Shown here piece by piece: positions 9,726 to 22,220 of a stretch of 45,701 nt of DNA. The notes under the pieces were generated by a model. The model saw nothing but the letters and a program-made list of their open reading frames with translations, was not told the DNA's origin and searched no databases. Source of the DNA: Sphaerochaeta sp. Lineage in GTDB: Bacteria; Spirochaetota; Spirochaetia; Sphaerochaetales; Sphaerochaetaceae. The position numbers and the translations under genes were made by a program. Where the stretch lies: NCBI GenBank assembly GCA_004294855.1, contig SHOI01000003.1:1264-46964 (forward strand), read 5' to 3'. Position 1 is the stretch's first letter. The number at the start of each line of letters is the position of its first letter.

Positions 9726-11081
9726 TCAATGCATCTCTCGGACCGCATCGAGGGCATCCCGAATCGTTCGGGCTCCATATTGAGTCAAAGAAGATTGTTT
9801 GGATGCCTTACTAACTAAGGATCGGGTAAAGCCAAGCTCTTTGGCCGTCTTCTCCCGGCGCTGAATGAACCCGACCGGACGGATCTCCCCCGAGAGGCTC
9901 AGCTCGCCGAAACTCACCAAATCCTTTGGCAGACTCGTCCGGGTAAGCGCCGAATACAGGGCGAGAGCAAGAGCCAGTTCGACGGCGACCTCCCCCACCT
10001 TCATCCCTCCGCCGACATTCACGTAGATGTCCTGATCGCTGAGCCTAAGGCCGGCGTGCCGTTCCAGCACGGCGGCGATTCGGGTAACCCGGGCGCTGTC
10101 GATCCGGTCGGAGAAGATTCTGCTGAAGCCGCTTTTGGCGGGAACGGTAAGAGCTTGGACCTCCACCAGAAAGGAACGGGTTCCTTCCGCCACCGCAGTA
10201 TAGGCTACTCCCGGGGGCAGGGGCCCCTCCGCTCGGTCGGAGAGAAAGAAAGAAGCGGGATTCGCTACCGGATGAAGACCTTTTTCATCCATCGAGAACA
10301 GACCGATCTCATCGACGCTTCCAAAGCGGTTTTTCGCCGCCCGAATAAGGCGGATTCCGGAAGGCAGTTGATCGAAGTACAGAACCGTATCAACAAGGTG
10401 TTCAATGACCTTGGGTCCGGCAATCGTCCCTTCCTTGGTAACGTGGGCGACAAAGAATAAACTGATCCCCAATCGCTTCGCCAAGCTGACCAGCGCGTTG
10501 GAGCAGTGTCTGATCTGGTTCACCGATCCTGCCGGCGAAGGCAGCGTATCACTGCTGAGCGTTTGGAGGGAATCTATCACCACCAGTGAAGCTTTTGAAC
10601 TTGGCAGAACCTTTTCAAGGACTTCCAGCCTGGTATCACAGAAGATATTGATCTTGCTTAGGTGCAAGCCGAGGCGCTGGGCCCGCATTTTCACCTGCGA
10701 AGGTGATTCTTCTCCGCTCACGTAGAGCACCTTGGAGGTATTCCGGGCGCTTTGAAGAAGCTGGAGCATCAGCGTGGACTTCCCGATCCCCGGCTCGCCT
10801 CCGATGAGCACCGAGGAGCCTTTCATCACTCCTCCGCCAAGGACCCGGTCCAATTCGCTGATGCCGCTGGCATAGCGAAATTGAGGATCTACGACAACAT
10901 CCTCCAGCCTTACCGGCTCTTCATCCGTGCTGAGCGGCTTTGCTCCCTTCGAGGGAGCGACGATGAGTTCTTCTTCAAAACTGTTCCATGAGCCGCAATC
11001 GGGGCAGCGACCGAGCCACTTCGCTTCGGTCCTGCCGCAGGTTGAGCATACGAATTGCAGATCGCCGCTTCTTTTCGCCAT
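9726..11081 (-). CDS. radA: DNA repair protein RadA/Sms
   Basis: N-terminal C4 zinc motif CSTCGRTEAKWLGRCPDC, GGEPGIGKST Walker A, KNRFGSVDEIG. Confidence 0.97.
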   Translation of the reverse strand: MAKRSGDLQFVCSTCGRTEAKWLGRCPDCGSWNSFEEELIVAPSKGAKPLSTDEEPVRLEDVVVDPQFRYASGISELDRVLGGGVMKGSSVLIGGEPGIGKSTLMLQLLQSARNTSKVLYVSGEESPSQVKMRAQRLGLHLSKINIFCDTRLEVLEKVLPSSKASLVVIDSLQTLSSDTLPSPAGSVNQIRHCSNALVSLAKRLGISLFFVAHVTKEGTIAGPKVIEHLVDTVLYFDQLPSGIRLIRAAKNRFGSVDEIGLFSMDEKGLHPVANPASFFLSDRAEGPLPPGVAYTAVAEGTRSFLVEVQALTVPAKSGFSRIFSDRIDSARVTRIAAVLERHAGLRLSDQDIYVNVGGGMKVGEVAVELALALALYSALTRTSLPKDLVSFGELSLSGEIRPVGFIQRREKTAKELGFTRSLVSKASKQSSLTQYGARTIRDALDAVREMH

Positions 11082-11093
11082 ATCAAACCGCCT

Positions 11094-12035
11094 TCAGAAG
11101 GAAAGAAGGTGAACCTCGAAGATCAGGTAGGAGTTCGGAGGAATGATTCCCGGATATCCCATCTCGCCGTAGCCAAGCTCCGGAGGGATGATGAGAGTCC
11201 GTTCTTCACCTGCGCTCATCGTCACAAGCGCCTCGTTCCATCCCTCGATCACTTCTCCTACCCGAAACTCCGTCGGCTCGCCGCGTTGAATCGACGAGTC
11301 AAAGATTCGGCCGTCGAGCAGGGAGCCTTGGTAATGGACCTTCACTCGGGTTCCCATCTTCGGAAAACGCTCCCCATCCCCCTTCTTTTTTACTACATAC
11401 CTAAGGCCGGTCTTCGTACGAATCGCTTCAGGATATCGATTCTTCAGTTCCGCCTCCACGTTCGCCCGTGCTTCTTCGAGAGCTTTTTTTCGCTTGTTTT
11501 CCGATTCAACTATATATGATGTAAATATTTGCTTCGTAACCTTAAAGGCTTCGGCATCACTGCCGACTCGAAGAATTTCAACCTTTTTGATCGTATCGCC
11601 TTGAGCAATTGAATCGACGACCTTCTGACCTTCAACGACGTGCCCGAAGACCGAATGTCTGTTGTCAAGCCAAGGGGTTTCTACATGAGTGATGAAGAAT
11701 TGGCTTCCATTCGTTCCGGGGCCGCTGTTCGCCATTGAAAGAATTCCCGCTCGATCGTGCTTCAGGGAAGGATCGAATTCATCACCGAACTTGTACCCCG
11801 GTCCACCGGTTCCCGTTCCCAGAGGGCATCCGCCCTGAATCATGAAGTTCGCGATCACCCGGTGAAACTTCAACCCATCATAGAAGGGTTTATCCTTATT
11901 CAAACTTCCCTCGGCAAGACCGACGAAGTTTGCAACGGTCATCGGTGTTTTCTTATATTCAAGGGCGAGCAGTATATCCCCCTTGCTCGTATGCATAACG
12001 GCATAGAGGCCGTCTTTCAGAGTTTTCGTATCCAT
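11094..12035 (-). CDS. Dual-domain peptidyl-prolyl isomerase: N-terminal cyclophilin + C-terminal FKBP
   Basis: Cyclophilin motifs [36 protein letters not shown] motifs [34 protein letters not shown]. Start 12035 (MDTKTL) preceded by AGGAAGG. Confidence 0.93.
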   Translation of the reverse strand: MDTKTLKDGLYAVMHTSKGDILLALEYKKTPMTVANFVGLAEGSLNKDKPFYDGLKFHRVIANFMIQGGCPLGTGTGGPGYKFGDEFDPSLKHDRAGILSMANSGPGTNGSQFFITHVETPWLDNRHSVFGHVVEGQKVVDSIAQGDTIKKVEILRVGSDAEAFKVTKQIFTSYIVESENKRKKALEEARANVEAELKNRYPEAIRTKTGLRYVVKKKGDGERFPKMGTRVKVHYQGSLLDGRIFDSSIQRGEPTEFRVGEVIEGWNEALVTMSAGEERTLIIPPELGYGEMGYPGIIPPNSYLIFEVHLLSF

Positions 12036-12046
12036 GAATTCCTTCC

Positions 12047-12976
12047 TCAAAATAAATGCTCATTGGGAACAAGGATCTGATATATTCGTTCCAGCTCTTC
12101 CGTGCTGGAAAAGGGGATTTCAATCCTGCCTTTCTTGATCGTACCCTTGATTTCGACTTGGGTGCCGAACGCCATCAAAAAGCTTTCCTCGGCGGCCAGG
12201 ATCTCCAGACTCTTTTCCGCTTCTTTCTTGGATCGCTTTTTCTTTTGATGCGCCACTCGCCTGCCCTGGTTGAACTGAGTGGCCATCTCCTCGGTTGCCC
12301 GAACAGATAAATCTCTTTCAAGTAATGTTTTATACAGAATTTCCCGATCGGCCGGGTTTACAACCGAGAGAATCGCCCTGGCATGTCCGGCAGTGAACTT
12401 GCCCTTAAGAAGCTCATCCTGCATCACGGGGTTGAGCTGAAGCAGTCGGATGCTGTTGCTGATCGTCGATCGATTCTTCCCCAGTCGTCGGGCAAGCTCT
12501 TCCTGAGTGATTCCTGCTTCCTGGATCAGGTAGGCGTACGCCTGCGCTTCCTCGATCGGATTGAGGGATTCCCGTTGAATATTCTCGATCAGGGAGATTT
12601 CAAGGCGCTGCATCTGTGTTACGTCTTTCACCAGTACGGGAATAGTTTTCAAACCCGCCATCTTGGATGCCCGGTATCGTCGTTCCCCGGCTACAATCGA
12701 ATACCGGTTCGGACCGATCTCTTCGACCAGGATCGGCTGCAAGACCCCTTCACGTTTTATCGACTGGGCAAGTTCCTCCAACGTTGCGTTGTCAAACTCT
12801 TTCCGAGGCTGGTTTGGGTTGGGCCGAACCGCATCAAGCTCCACTTCCAAAACCCGGTCTCCCTTCTCTTCCTTTTTGGCTGAGCTCAAGGCGTTGTCCA
12901 GTACTGAATCATAGGAGAAATCCTGCATCAATGAACCGATGCCTTTGCCTAATCCAATCTTTCGTTTACTTTCCAC
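12047..12976 (-). CDS. parB: Chromosome partitioning protein ParB/Spo0J
   Basis: [12 protein letters not shown]-like ParB N-domain, [28 protein letters not shown] start 12976 preceded by AGGAGGT, overlapping parA 3' end. Confidence 0.95.
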   Translation of the reverse strand: MESKRKIGLGKGIGSLMQDFSYDSVLDNALSSAKKEEKGDRVLEVELDAVRPNPNQPRKEFDNATLEELAQSIKREGVLQPILVEEIGPNRYSIVAGERRYRASKMAGLKTIPVLVKDVTQMQRLEISLIENIQRESLNPIEEAQAYAYLIQEAGITQEELARRLGKNRSTISNSIRLLQLNPVMQDELLKGKFTAGHARAILSVVNPADREILYKTLLERDLSVRATEEMATQFNQGRRVAHQKKKRSKKEAEKSLEILAAEESFLMAFGTQVEIKGTIKKGRIEIPFSSTEELERIYQILVPNEHLF

Positions 12977-13727
12977 GTTTAATGACCTCCTTCGCCAAAG
13001 CTCGATACGCCTTCGCTCCGTTGCAGGAGCCGTCATACTGATTAATCGGTAAACCATGGCTGGGGGCCTCGGCCAGGCGGATATTCCGAGGAATCATCGT
13101 ATCAAACACCAGATCATCAAAATAGGAGACAATATCGTCGACGACATCCCGTGAGAGACGGGTTCGCTTGCTGTACATCGTAAAGAGAATTCCCAGTACT
13201 TCCAGCTCCGGATTCAATGATTTTTTAATATTCCCGATCGTATGCATCAAAAGCGTCAACCCTTCCATCGCAAAGTACTCACTTTGCATAGGAATGATGA
13301 TCTCATTTGCCCACACCATCGCATTGATCGTCACCAGGCCCAATGATGGGGGACAATCGATGATGATGTATTCCCAATTGCCTTCAAGGGGTGAAAAAGC
13401 ATCCCTAATGAAATATTCCCGCCGATCCTGATTCACCAGCTCAATCGCAAGCCCGGCCATATGGATATTGCTCCCGATCGCAAAAAGGTTTCTTACGGCG
13501 GTCTGCTGGATCACTTCGTTCAATGCGGCGCTCCCGGCAAGCACTTCATACACTCCGGGTTTTCGAGCGTCCAAACCGACACCGCTGGTCAGGTTTCCTT
13601 GAGAATCGATATCAATCAATAAGGTTCTCTTTCCCATTTCTGCCAAAGAGGCGCCGAGGTTGATCGCCGAAGTCGTTTTCCCGACTCCTCCTTTTTGATT
13701 CAAAAACAAGATGATCTTTGTCTTCAT
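12966..13727 (-). CDS. parA: ParA/Soj ATPase
   Basis: MKTKIILFLNQKGGVGKTTSAINLGASLA deviant Walker A; IIIDCPPSLGLVTINAM. Confidence 0.96.
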   Translation of the reverse strand: MKTKIILFLNQKGGVGKTTSAINLGASLAEMGKRTLLIDIDSQGNLTSGVGLDARKPGVYEVLAGSAALNEVIQQTAVRNLFAIGSNIHMAGLAIELVNQDRREYFIRDAFSPLEGNWEYIIIDCPPSLGLVTINAMVWANEIIIPMQSEYFAMEGLTLLMHTIGNIKKSLNPELEVLGILFTMYSKRTRLSRDVVDDIVSYFDDLVFDTMIPRNIRLAEAPSHGLPINQYDGSCNGAKAYRALAKEVIKRGK

Positions 13728-13821
13728 GATTGATACTATACTCAAATGTCTCCAATCTGTCACCGCCTTGACCGTTATCTTTGAACACGGTATCTTTCTC
13801 TTACCCGATAGGAGGTGTTCC

Positions 13822-14046
13822 ATGTTGGAAGATAAGGTCAAACAAGCAATTCAGGATATTCGTCCCGCTTTGCAGAATGACGGTGGAGATATTGAGTTCG
13901 TCAGCCTGGCAGGCAAGGAGGTCACAGTTCGCCTCGTCGGAGCATGCGCCGGCTGTCCAATGTCACAAATGACTCTTAAGGGAGGAGTGGAGCGCTATTT
14001 GCGCAACTTCGTCGATCCCCAACTTACGGTTGTCAATGAACGGTAG
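13822..14046 (+). CDS. NifU C-terminal-domain protein (Fe-S scaffold-like)
   Basis: LQNDGGDIEFVSL...VRLVGACAGCPMSQMTLKGGVERYL (CxxC); SD GGAGGTG upstream of ATG 13822. Confidence 0.93.
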   Translation: MLEDKVKQAIQDIRPALQNDGGDIEFVSLAGKEVTVRLVGACAGCPMSQMTLKGGVERYLRNFVDPQLTVVNER

Positions 14047-14076
14047 TCCTTATCTGTTCATGTTCTTTGCGAAGAA

Positions 14077-14092
14077 CGTTTCACGTGAAACA
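14077..14092. promoter_or_regulatory. parS site 1
   Basis: CGTTTCACGTGAAACA matches TGTTTCACGTGAAACA at 15/16 positions. Confidence 0.93.
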
Positions 14093-14219
14093 TTCCTTAT
14101 CCTATAAACACGTTCATTAAAAAATATCCCTATATTCCTACACATAGCGATTTCCATTGTCTTCAACCACATTCCTCCTTTTCTCCTATTTAATCGTTTG
14201 TCTTTTTAAAACAATTATG

Positions 14220-14248
14220 TTGTACACTATTTAGTTTCGTGATATAGT
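14220..14248 (+). promoter_or_regulatory. Candidate sigma70 promoter TTGTAC-N17-TATAGT
   Basis: Read directly; -10 5/6, -35 3/6; no ORF of note downstream, but a hairpin/T-tract terminator lies ~210 bp further on. Confidence 0.35.
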
Positions 14249-14402
14249 GGTTCTGTAACGAACGGAAGGGTAGGCGGGGAGATTGGTCCATCCATCATTT
14301 TCGAATAATGTTCAAATTCGGTAACGTTTATCCTGTTTGTTTGTTTTAGGTATAGAGAGGATCTTCACTGGGGTGTAGTGAAGTCGAAATGAAGAAGGGG
14401 TG

Positions 14403-14418
14403 CGTTTCACGTGAAACA
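14403..14418. promoter_or_regulatory. parS site 2
   Basis: CGTTTCACGTGAAACA, same 16-mer as site 1, 326 bp away. Confidence 0.93.
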
Positions 14419-14455
14419 TTTATTGGGATCAGTGCGAACTTATAGCATCCATATG

Positions 14456-14481
14456 TCTCTTGAGCAATTCAAGAGATTTTT
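14456..14481 (+). terminator. Rho-independent terminator
   Basis: Perfect 8-bp stem TCTCTTGA/TCAAGAGA, 5-nt loop, followed by TTTTT. Confidence 0.6.
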
Positions 14482-14668
14482 CTGTATGGTTTTGCCCGGT
14501 TTATTTCAAAAACATTCTGAACACTCCAAAACCTGCATTTAAAAGCGTAGTTTAAAGGTTTTCAACCCGGTTTCTATAAACAGAAACAGAATCGTGTGAG
14601 CAATCCGCCCATTTGTTGTATGCATATATCGCTATAAGCTATATTCTCTTTTCATCCCGATAGTTCCT

Positions 14669-14703
14669 ATAAAAAACCGCGCCGACTTGATTGACGACGC
14701 GGT
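14669..14703 (-). terminator. Rho-independent terminator of gyrA
   Basis: Minus strand ACCGCGTCG...CGGCGCGGT followed by TTTTTTAT, 31 bp after gyrA stop. Confidence 0.8.
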
Positions 14704-14734
14704 AATAGTATGGTTTGAAGAGACTGATCAGAAC

Positions 14735-17248
14735 TTAGGCTTCGTCATCATCCTCGACATCGATATCACTGTCAGCCTGATCGCCTTCCTCGTCGGGGGT
14801 TTCCACTTCAGCTTCATCATCGCGATCGGTTGAGGCGATCGCAACGATCGAGTCATCATCCCACTTCATCCGGACGACCCGGACGCCGCCGGCGTTTCTG
14901 CCTTGAATCGAGATTGTATCGACATGGATTCTCAGTGTTTGGCCCAAAAGCGTAACACAGACGACATCTTCCGTTTCGCTGACGCCTAGCACTCCGATGA
15001 TCTCGTCGTCCTTTCTCAGCCGAAGAATCCGTTGACCTTGGGTTCCCCGGTTATGCGGGATGAACGCATCAAACTCAACCCGTTTTCCCTGTCCGTTGGC
15101 GGTGATCACGAGGATATGTTTCCCTTCTTCGACTTTCACCATTCCGGCAAGCTGGTCATCATCCACCAAGCGGATGCCGCGCACTCCTCGGGTCGCTCTT
15201 CCCATCGCTCGGACCTGATCGCTTTGGAAACGAAGAGCCCGGGCGCCTTTGGTAACGAACATCACCTCATCGCCATCTTCCACCAGCTCGCAGGAGAGCA
15301 GTTCATCACCCTCATCCAAGACAATCGCCCAAATGCCTCGCGATCGAGCATTGACGAAGTTATGAAGGGATACCTTCTTCGTTACTCCATACAGGGTGGC
15401 CATCATCAGGTACTGCTCATCGGTGAACTCCTTGAAGCAGATGATCGAAGTTACCTTCTCTTCCGTTTCAATTTGAATGAAGTTCTTGATCGAAACGCCT
15501 TTGGCATATTTTCCAGCCTCGGGAATATCAAAGACCTTGGTGTAATACGCCTTGCCCATGTTGGTTACAAACATGACGTAATCGTGGGTTGAGGCGACAA
15601 ACATGTGGTCGATGAAGTCGCCGTCTTGAAGCTTCGCGCTGCGAACGCCCATTCCGGCCCGTCCGCGTGCCTCATACTCCTCGGTGGGCACCCGCTTGGC
15701 GAAGCCCTTGTTGGAGATCAGGACGACGACGTCCTCTTCTTTGATGAAGTCGGCCATCGTCGCTTGGCCGAGCTCCTCGACGGTGATCTCGGTTCTTCTC
15801 TTGTCCCTCGGTGCAAGATTTTGAGGCAGCGCATTGATCTCCGCCTGAACAACACCCATCAGCTTTCCTTCATCGGACAGCAGCTCGTTGTAGTAGGCGA
15901 TCTTCGCCTCCAGATCTTCAAGCTCTTCAAGAATCTTGGAAGATTCAAGGTGGCTGAGCCGGCCGAGGCGCATGTCGATGATCGCCTGGGCTTGAATCTC
16001 ATCAAGGGCGAAGGCGGCGATCAGCCGCTGGCTCGCGATGTTGTTGTCAGGCGAATCTTTGATGATTTGAATCACTTCATCGATATGTTCAAGACCGATC
16101 TTAAGCCCGCGGAGGATATGGGCGCGCTCCTGAGCTTTGCGAAGGTCGTAGGTCGTCCGCCTCGTTACGACATCTTTGCGATGCTTCACATAGTAGTGGA
16201 GCATATCCTTCAATCCAAGAAGTTGGGGCCTTCCATCGACCAAGGCGAGATTGTTGACGTTGAAGTTCGATTGCAGAGCGGTCCGCTGGAAGAGCTGGTT
16301 CAAGACGACCATCACTTCAGCGCCCATCTTCAGTTCGATGACGATCCGGATCCCGTTGCGGTCGGATTCATCCCGAATCGTGCTGATCATGGGAATCGAG
16401 CCGTCTTTCCGAAGATCGTCGATCTTCTTCACCAGATCCGCTTTGTTCACCTGATAGGGGATTTCCGTGAAGACAATGACATCGCCTCCGCGGGCGGACT
16501 CTTCGATCTCGTACTTCCCTCGGGTGATGATTCGTCCTCGACCCGTTGAAAACGCGTCCACGATCCCCCTCATCCCGCAAATCACCCCTCCCGACGGAAA
16601 GTCCGGCCCCTTGATGTGCTCCATGAGCTCCATCAACGTTATCTCGGGATCTTCAATCAACGCATTGGCGGCGGCACAGATCTCCTGAAGGTTGTGCGGA
16701 GCCATGTTCGTCGCCATGCCGACTGCGATTCCGCTCGACCCGTTGGCCAGAAGGAAGGGAAACGCGCCGGGAAGAACGGAGGGCTCGGTCAGCGAATCAT
16801 CATAGTTCGGCTTGAAGTCGACGGTTTCTTTTTGGATGTCGCTGAGCATTTCTTCACCGATGCGGCTCATCTTCGCTTCGGTATACCGCATCGCCGCCGC
16901 AGGGTCGCCGTCGATCGATCCGAAGTTGCCTTGCGGATTCACTACCGGATATCGAAGCGAGAAATCCTGGGCGAGCCGGACCAGAGCGTCATACACGGAA
17001 GCATCACCGTGGGGGTGATACTTACCGAGAACGTCTCCGACGATGCGGGCGCTTTTCTTATAGGAGGAGTTGGCCCTGAGGCCCATCTCATACATATCAT
17101 AGAGAATGCGCCGATGAACCGGCTTCAGTCCATCGCGCACATCGGGCAGGGCCCGACTGACGATCACGCTCATCGCGTAGTTGAGATAGCTCGTGCGCAT
17201 CTCGCTTGCGACATCTACTTTAATCGTCCTGTTTTCCATCGTATCCAC
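14735..17248 (-). CDS. gyrA: DNA gyrase subunit A
   Basis: [45 protein letters not shown]; acidic C-terminal tail. Confidence 0.98.
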   Translation of the reverse strand: MDTMENRTIKVDVASEMRTSYLNYAMSVIVSRALPDVRDGLKPVHRRILYDMYEMGLRANSSYKKSARIVGDVLGKYHPHGDASVYDALVRLAQDFSLRYPVVNPQGNFGSIDGDPAAAMRYTEAKMSRIGEEMLSDIQKETVDFKPNYDDSLTEPSVLPGAFPFLLANGSSGIAVGMATNMAPHNLQEICAAANALIEDPEITLMELMEHIKGPDFPSGGVICGMRGIVDAFSTGRGRIITRGKYEIEESARGGDVIVFTEIPYQVNKADLVKKIDDLRKDGSIPMISTIRDESDRNGIRIVIELKMGAEVMVVLNQLFQRTALQSNFNVNNLALVDGRPQLLGLKDMLHYYVKHRKDVVTRRTTYDLRKAQERAHILRGLKIGLEHIDEVIQIIKDSPDNNIASQRLIAAFALDEIQAQAIIDMRLGRLSHLESSKILEELEDLEAKIAYYNELLSDEGKLMGVVQAEINALPQNLAPRDKRRTEITVEELGQATMADFIKEEDVVVLISNKGFAKRVPTEEYEARGRAGMGVRSAKLQDGDFIDHMFVASTHDYVMFVTNMGKAYYTKVFDIPEAGKYAKGVSIKNFIQIETEEKVTSIICFKEFTDEQYLMMATLYGVTKKVSLHNFVNARSRGIWAIVLDEGDELLSCELVEDGDEVMFVTKGARALRFQSDQVRAMGRATRGVRGIRLVDDDQLAGMVKVEEGKHILVITANGQGKRVEFDAFIPHNRGTQGQRILRLRKDDEIIGVLGVSETEDVVCVTLLGQTLRIHVDTISIQGRNAGGVRVVRMKWDDDSIVAIASTDRDDEAEVETPDEEGDQADSDIDVEDDDEA

Positions 17249-17262
17249 AATTCTATCCTTGT

Positions 17263-19323
<2,061 letters not shown>

Positions 19324-19492
19324 CTATAAATTCCATTCGATAAATTGTATCAGAAATGGCAAAGTGTTGCAAGCGGACCCCGCAGTTTTTCACAAAATAT
19401 ATATACTTTCAAGATAATGATTTATGCTCACATGAAACTGCTCATATGGAGAATGCTTGCACCGTCGTTCACTCAACGGTAGAATAGGTGGT

Positions 19493-20890
19493 ATGAGCGA
19501 CCAACAAACATCATATTATGAGTTCTGGCTGGAGACGGCAAAGAGGATTCAGGAAACCCTTCCGCCTCAGGAATTTTCCACTTGGTTCAGCCGAATCTCC
19601 TATCTCTCCTCCAAAAAAGGAGAGGTCACCCTCGCAGGTCCCAGCCAATTCGTCCTCGATACCGTAACGACCCGTTACCGATCGATCATCGCGAACACCC
19701 TCAGTGAACTTACCGGTGAGGAGATCGCCGTCGAGTTTGTCGTCTCCGACAAAGGAAAAAAAGCCGTCCGGCCGACGGACGGCGATGAAACCGCTGAAGA
19801 AGATCGGAAAGAGAAAAAAGCCGATGATCTTGCCAAGAAGATTTCCAAGCGGAAAAGCGAGGCGAATCTGAATCCCTCCTATGAATTCGAATCCTTCGTG
19901 CTTGGCGACAACTCCGCCTTTGCGTACAACGCGAGTCTGGCGATCGCAAAAAATCCGGGTTCGAGCTACAACCCCTGTTTGATCTATGGCGATGTGGGCC
20001 TCGGGAAGACCCATCTCCTCAGCTCGATCGGAAACTATATCCTCGATCATACCCCCGAATGCAAGGTGATGTACGTCACCGCCGAAACATTCACCAATGA
20101 ATTCATCGAGTCGATCGGAAGCCAGAAAACCCAGCAGTTCAAGAACAAGTTCAGAAACGTCGATGTTCTGTTGATCGATGACATCCACTTTCTTCAGGGG
20201 AAGGATTCCACCCAGGAAGAGCTCTTCCACACCTTCAACAACCTCTATGAAGCGAAGAAGCAGATGGTGTTCACCTGCGACCGCCCGATCAGCGAATTGA
20301 AGAACATCACCGATCGCCTTTCCTCCCGGTTCGAGCGGGGATTGAATGTCGATCTTCAACCGCCAAACTATGAAACGAGGGTCGCAATCCTTAAGAAGAA
20401 GCTTCAAGAACATGGTTCATCCCTCTCAGAGGATATCATCAACTATATCGCCTTCAATGTCGTAACCAACGTTCGAGACCTTGAATCCTCGCTGACGAAG
20501 CTTGTCGCCTACATGGACCTGATCGGGGAAGAGTTGACGTTCGAGAAAGCAAAGCAGCTTCTGGGGATTCTTCCCGCGATGGCCAACATCGCCCGGGATA
20601 CTCTATCCATCGGCGAGATCATCAAGACCGTCGGTGACTATTTCAACGTCTCGACGTTCGAGATGAAAGGGAAGAAGAAAAACAAGAGCCTGGTCCAGCC
20701 AAGGCAGATAGCGATGTACCTCGCCCGGCAAATCACCGACTTTTCAACAACGGAGATCGGGATGGAATTCGGCGGCCGAGATCATACCACGGTGATGTAT
20801 GCGAACAACCGGGTCGAATCGCTGATGAAAGGAGACGAGGCGTACGCGGCGACTGTCAATAAACTGCGTCGTCAATTGACCTCTTCCTGA
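19493..20890 (+). CDS. dnaA: Chromosomal replication initiator DnaA
   Basis: GDVGLGKTHLLSSIGN, LLIDDIHFLQGK, C-terminal GGRDHTTVMYANNRVE DnaA signature; ATG 19493 in frame. Confidence 0.98.
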   Translation: MSDQQTSYYEFWLETAKRIQETLPPQEFSTWFSRISYLSSKKGEVTLAGPSQFVLDTVTTRYRSIIANTLSELTGEEIAVEFVVSDKGKKAVRPTDGDETAEEDRKEKKADDLAKKISKRKSEANLNPSYEFESFVLGDNSAFAYNASLAIAKNPGSSYNPCLIYGDVGLGKTHLLSSIGNYILDHTPECKVMYVTAETFTNEFIESIGSQKTQQFKNKFRNVDVLLIDDIHFLQGKDSTQEELFHTFNNLYEAKKQMVFTCDRPISELKNITDRLSSRFERGLNVDLQPPNYETRVAILKKKLQEHGSSLSEDIINYIAFNVVTNVRDLESSLTKLVAYMDLIGEELTFEKAKQLLGILPAMANIARDTLSIGEIIKTVGDYFNVSTFEMKGKKKNKSLVQPRQIAMYLARQITDFSTTEIGMEFGGRDHTTVMYANNRVESLMKGDEAYAATVNKLRRQLTSS

Positions 20891-20901
20891 GCCGTATATC
20901 C

Positions 20902-21055
20902 TGGGGATAACCTCTTGGGAAAATGTGGACAACGCTTCAAGCCTGTGGATAGCTTATTATTGCTTGTGGATAAACTGTGGATATCTTTTGAACCTATTCA
21001 CAAGCTGGAAAAATTTAATAGGTTCTTTTACAATGAATTGTCTCAGTTATCCACA
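20902..21055. promoter_or_regulatory. oriC DnaA-box cluster in the dnaA-dnaN spacer
   Basis: Boxes on minus strand TTATCCCCA (20902-20910), TTGTCCACA (20924-20932), CTATCCACA (20944-20952), TTATCCACA (20965-20973), ATATCCACA (20976-20984); on plus strand CTATTCACA (20994-21002), TTATCCACA (21047-21055). Confidence 0.9.
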
Positions 21056-21064
21056 GTTTCTGTG

Positions 21065-21085
21065 CTATTATTACTATTATTACTG
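21065..21085. promoter_or_regulatory. DnaA-trio-like unwinding element
   Basis: Plus CTA TTA TTA CTA TTA TTA CTG, i.e. complementary strand 3'-GAT AAT AAT GAT AAT AAT GAC-5', 9 nt after TTATCCACA, continuing into AT-rich ATTAATAATAAAATA. Confidence 0.75.
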
Positions 21086-21113
21086 ATTAATAATAAAATA
21101 GGAGTAGAGTAAG

Positions 21114-22220
21114 ATGAAGTTCATCTCAACAAAAGAAGCGATTCTTTCAGAAATCATATACACGGTGGATTTCACCACTCAGAAGAATAGTCTTGCGATT
21201 ACCAGCAACGTATACCTTCAAACTCTCGGCGATCAGCTGTTGATTAAAGCCACCGACGGCAAAGTGGGATTTTCCACTTCAATCACCGTCGATGTTCAGG
21301 AAGAAGGAAAAGCTCTTGTTCTTCAGGAAAAATTGTTGGAGATTCTTCGTGTTCTACCGGATGGAGATATCAACTTCTCGATGAAGGACGGCTTCTTCAC
21401 GATCGTACCCGTCGGTCATGGGATTGATTTCAAGATCCGAATGATTGAAGCCGATCAGTTTCCGGCTCTTGAAACGATTGACAATGATCGATTCTTCAGC
21501 ATCGCCCAAAGCTCTTTCCTTGAGATGAGTGAACAAGTCATTTTCGCCGTCAGCGATGATACATCCCGATACTTTCTCTGCGGAGTCTATCTTGAACGAA
21601 GCGAAGGCGGAATAACGATGGTGGCGACCGACGGGAGAAGACTTTCGATCGTCGAGCGGGTGTTCGAAGAAAAACTGCCCTCCTTCGCACCGATCATCGT
21701 GCTGCCGAAGTTTTTCCAAATCCTTCGGAAGATCGGCACCGGTGAGGGGGCGGTCGAGCTTGCAATCACCGAGTCGATTCTCTTTGCCCGAATTGGAGGA
21801 CGGACGTTCTATATCACGTTGATCAGGGAGCAGTATCCGAACTTCCGCCGGGTCATCCCCGAGCAGCAGAGCTACCGGTGCACGATGAAAATTCAGGATA
21901 TGGAAGATGCGCTGAGGCGGGTGGCGATCCTTATCGAGTCAAAGGCGAAACGGTTGTTCCTGGATATCAGTGAAGGCGGCGTCCTTCTGACGAGCGATGT
22001 CAGCGAAAGCGGAGAAGCCAAGGAGATCGTTCCCTGCCAGTATGAAGGACCGGATTGCAAGATCTCTTTGAACTACACCTATCTTCTCACTCCGCTCAGG
22101 GTGATGGAGGGGGAGTACTTCTCGATCAACTTCACCGAGCCGAACCGATCGATGACGGTGAAGCCGGAAAGCGGGCGTGACTACATGCATATCATCATGC
22201 CGATGCAGCTTAATCCTTGA
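21114..22220 (+). CDS. dnaN: DNA polymerase III subunit beta
   Basis: Sliding clamp with VATDGRRLSIVER, C-terminal HIIMPMQL; directly follows dnaA. Confidence 0.97.
   Translation: MKFISTKEAILSEIIYTVDFTTQKNSLAITSNVYLQTLGDQLLIKATDGKVGFSTSITVDVQEEGKALVLQEKLLEILRVLPDGDINFSMKDGFFTIVPVGHGIDFKIRMIEADQFPALETIDNDRFFSIAQSSFLEMSEQVIFAVSDDTSRYFLCGVYLERSEGGITMVATDGRRLSIVERVFEEKLPSFAPIIVLPKFFQILRKIGTGEGAVELAITESILFARIGGRTFYITLIREQYPNFRRVIPEQQSYRCTMKIQDMEDALRRVAILIESKAKRLFLDISEGGVLLTSDVSESGEAKEIVPCQYEGPDCKISLNYTYLLTPLRVMEGEYFSINFTEPNRSMTVKPESGRDYMHIIMPMQLNP

Larger units (their letters stand above)
14255..14481 (+). ncRNA. Candidate small RNA (unknown family) between promoter-like element and rho-independent terminator
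   Basis: Bounded by the TTGTAC/TATAGT element and the TCTCTTGA-gcaat-TCAAGAGA-TTTTT hairpin; contains CTTCACT-ggggtgt-AGTGAAG hairpin; no supported ORF. Confidence 0.3.
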
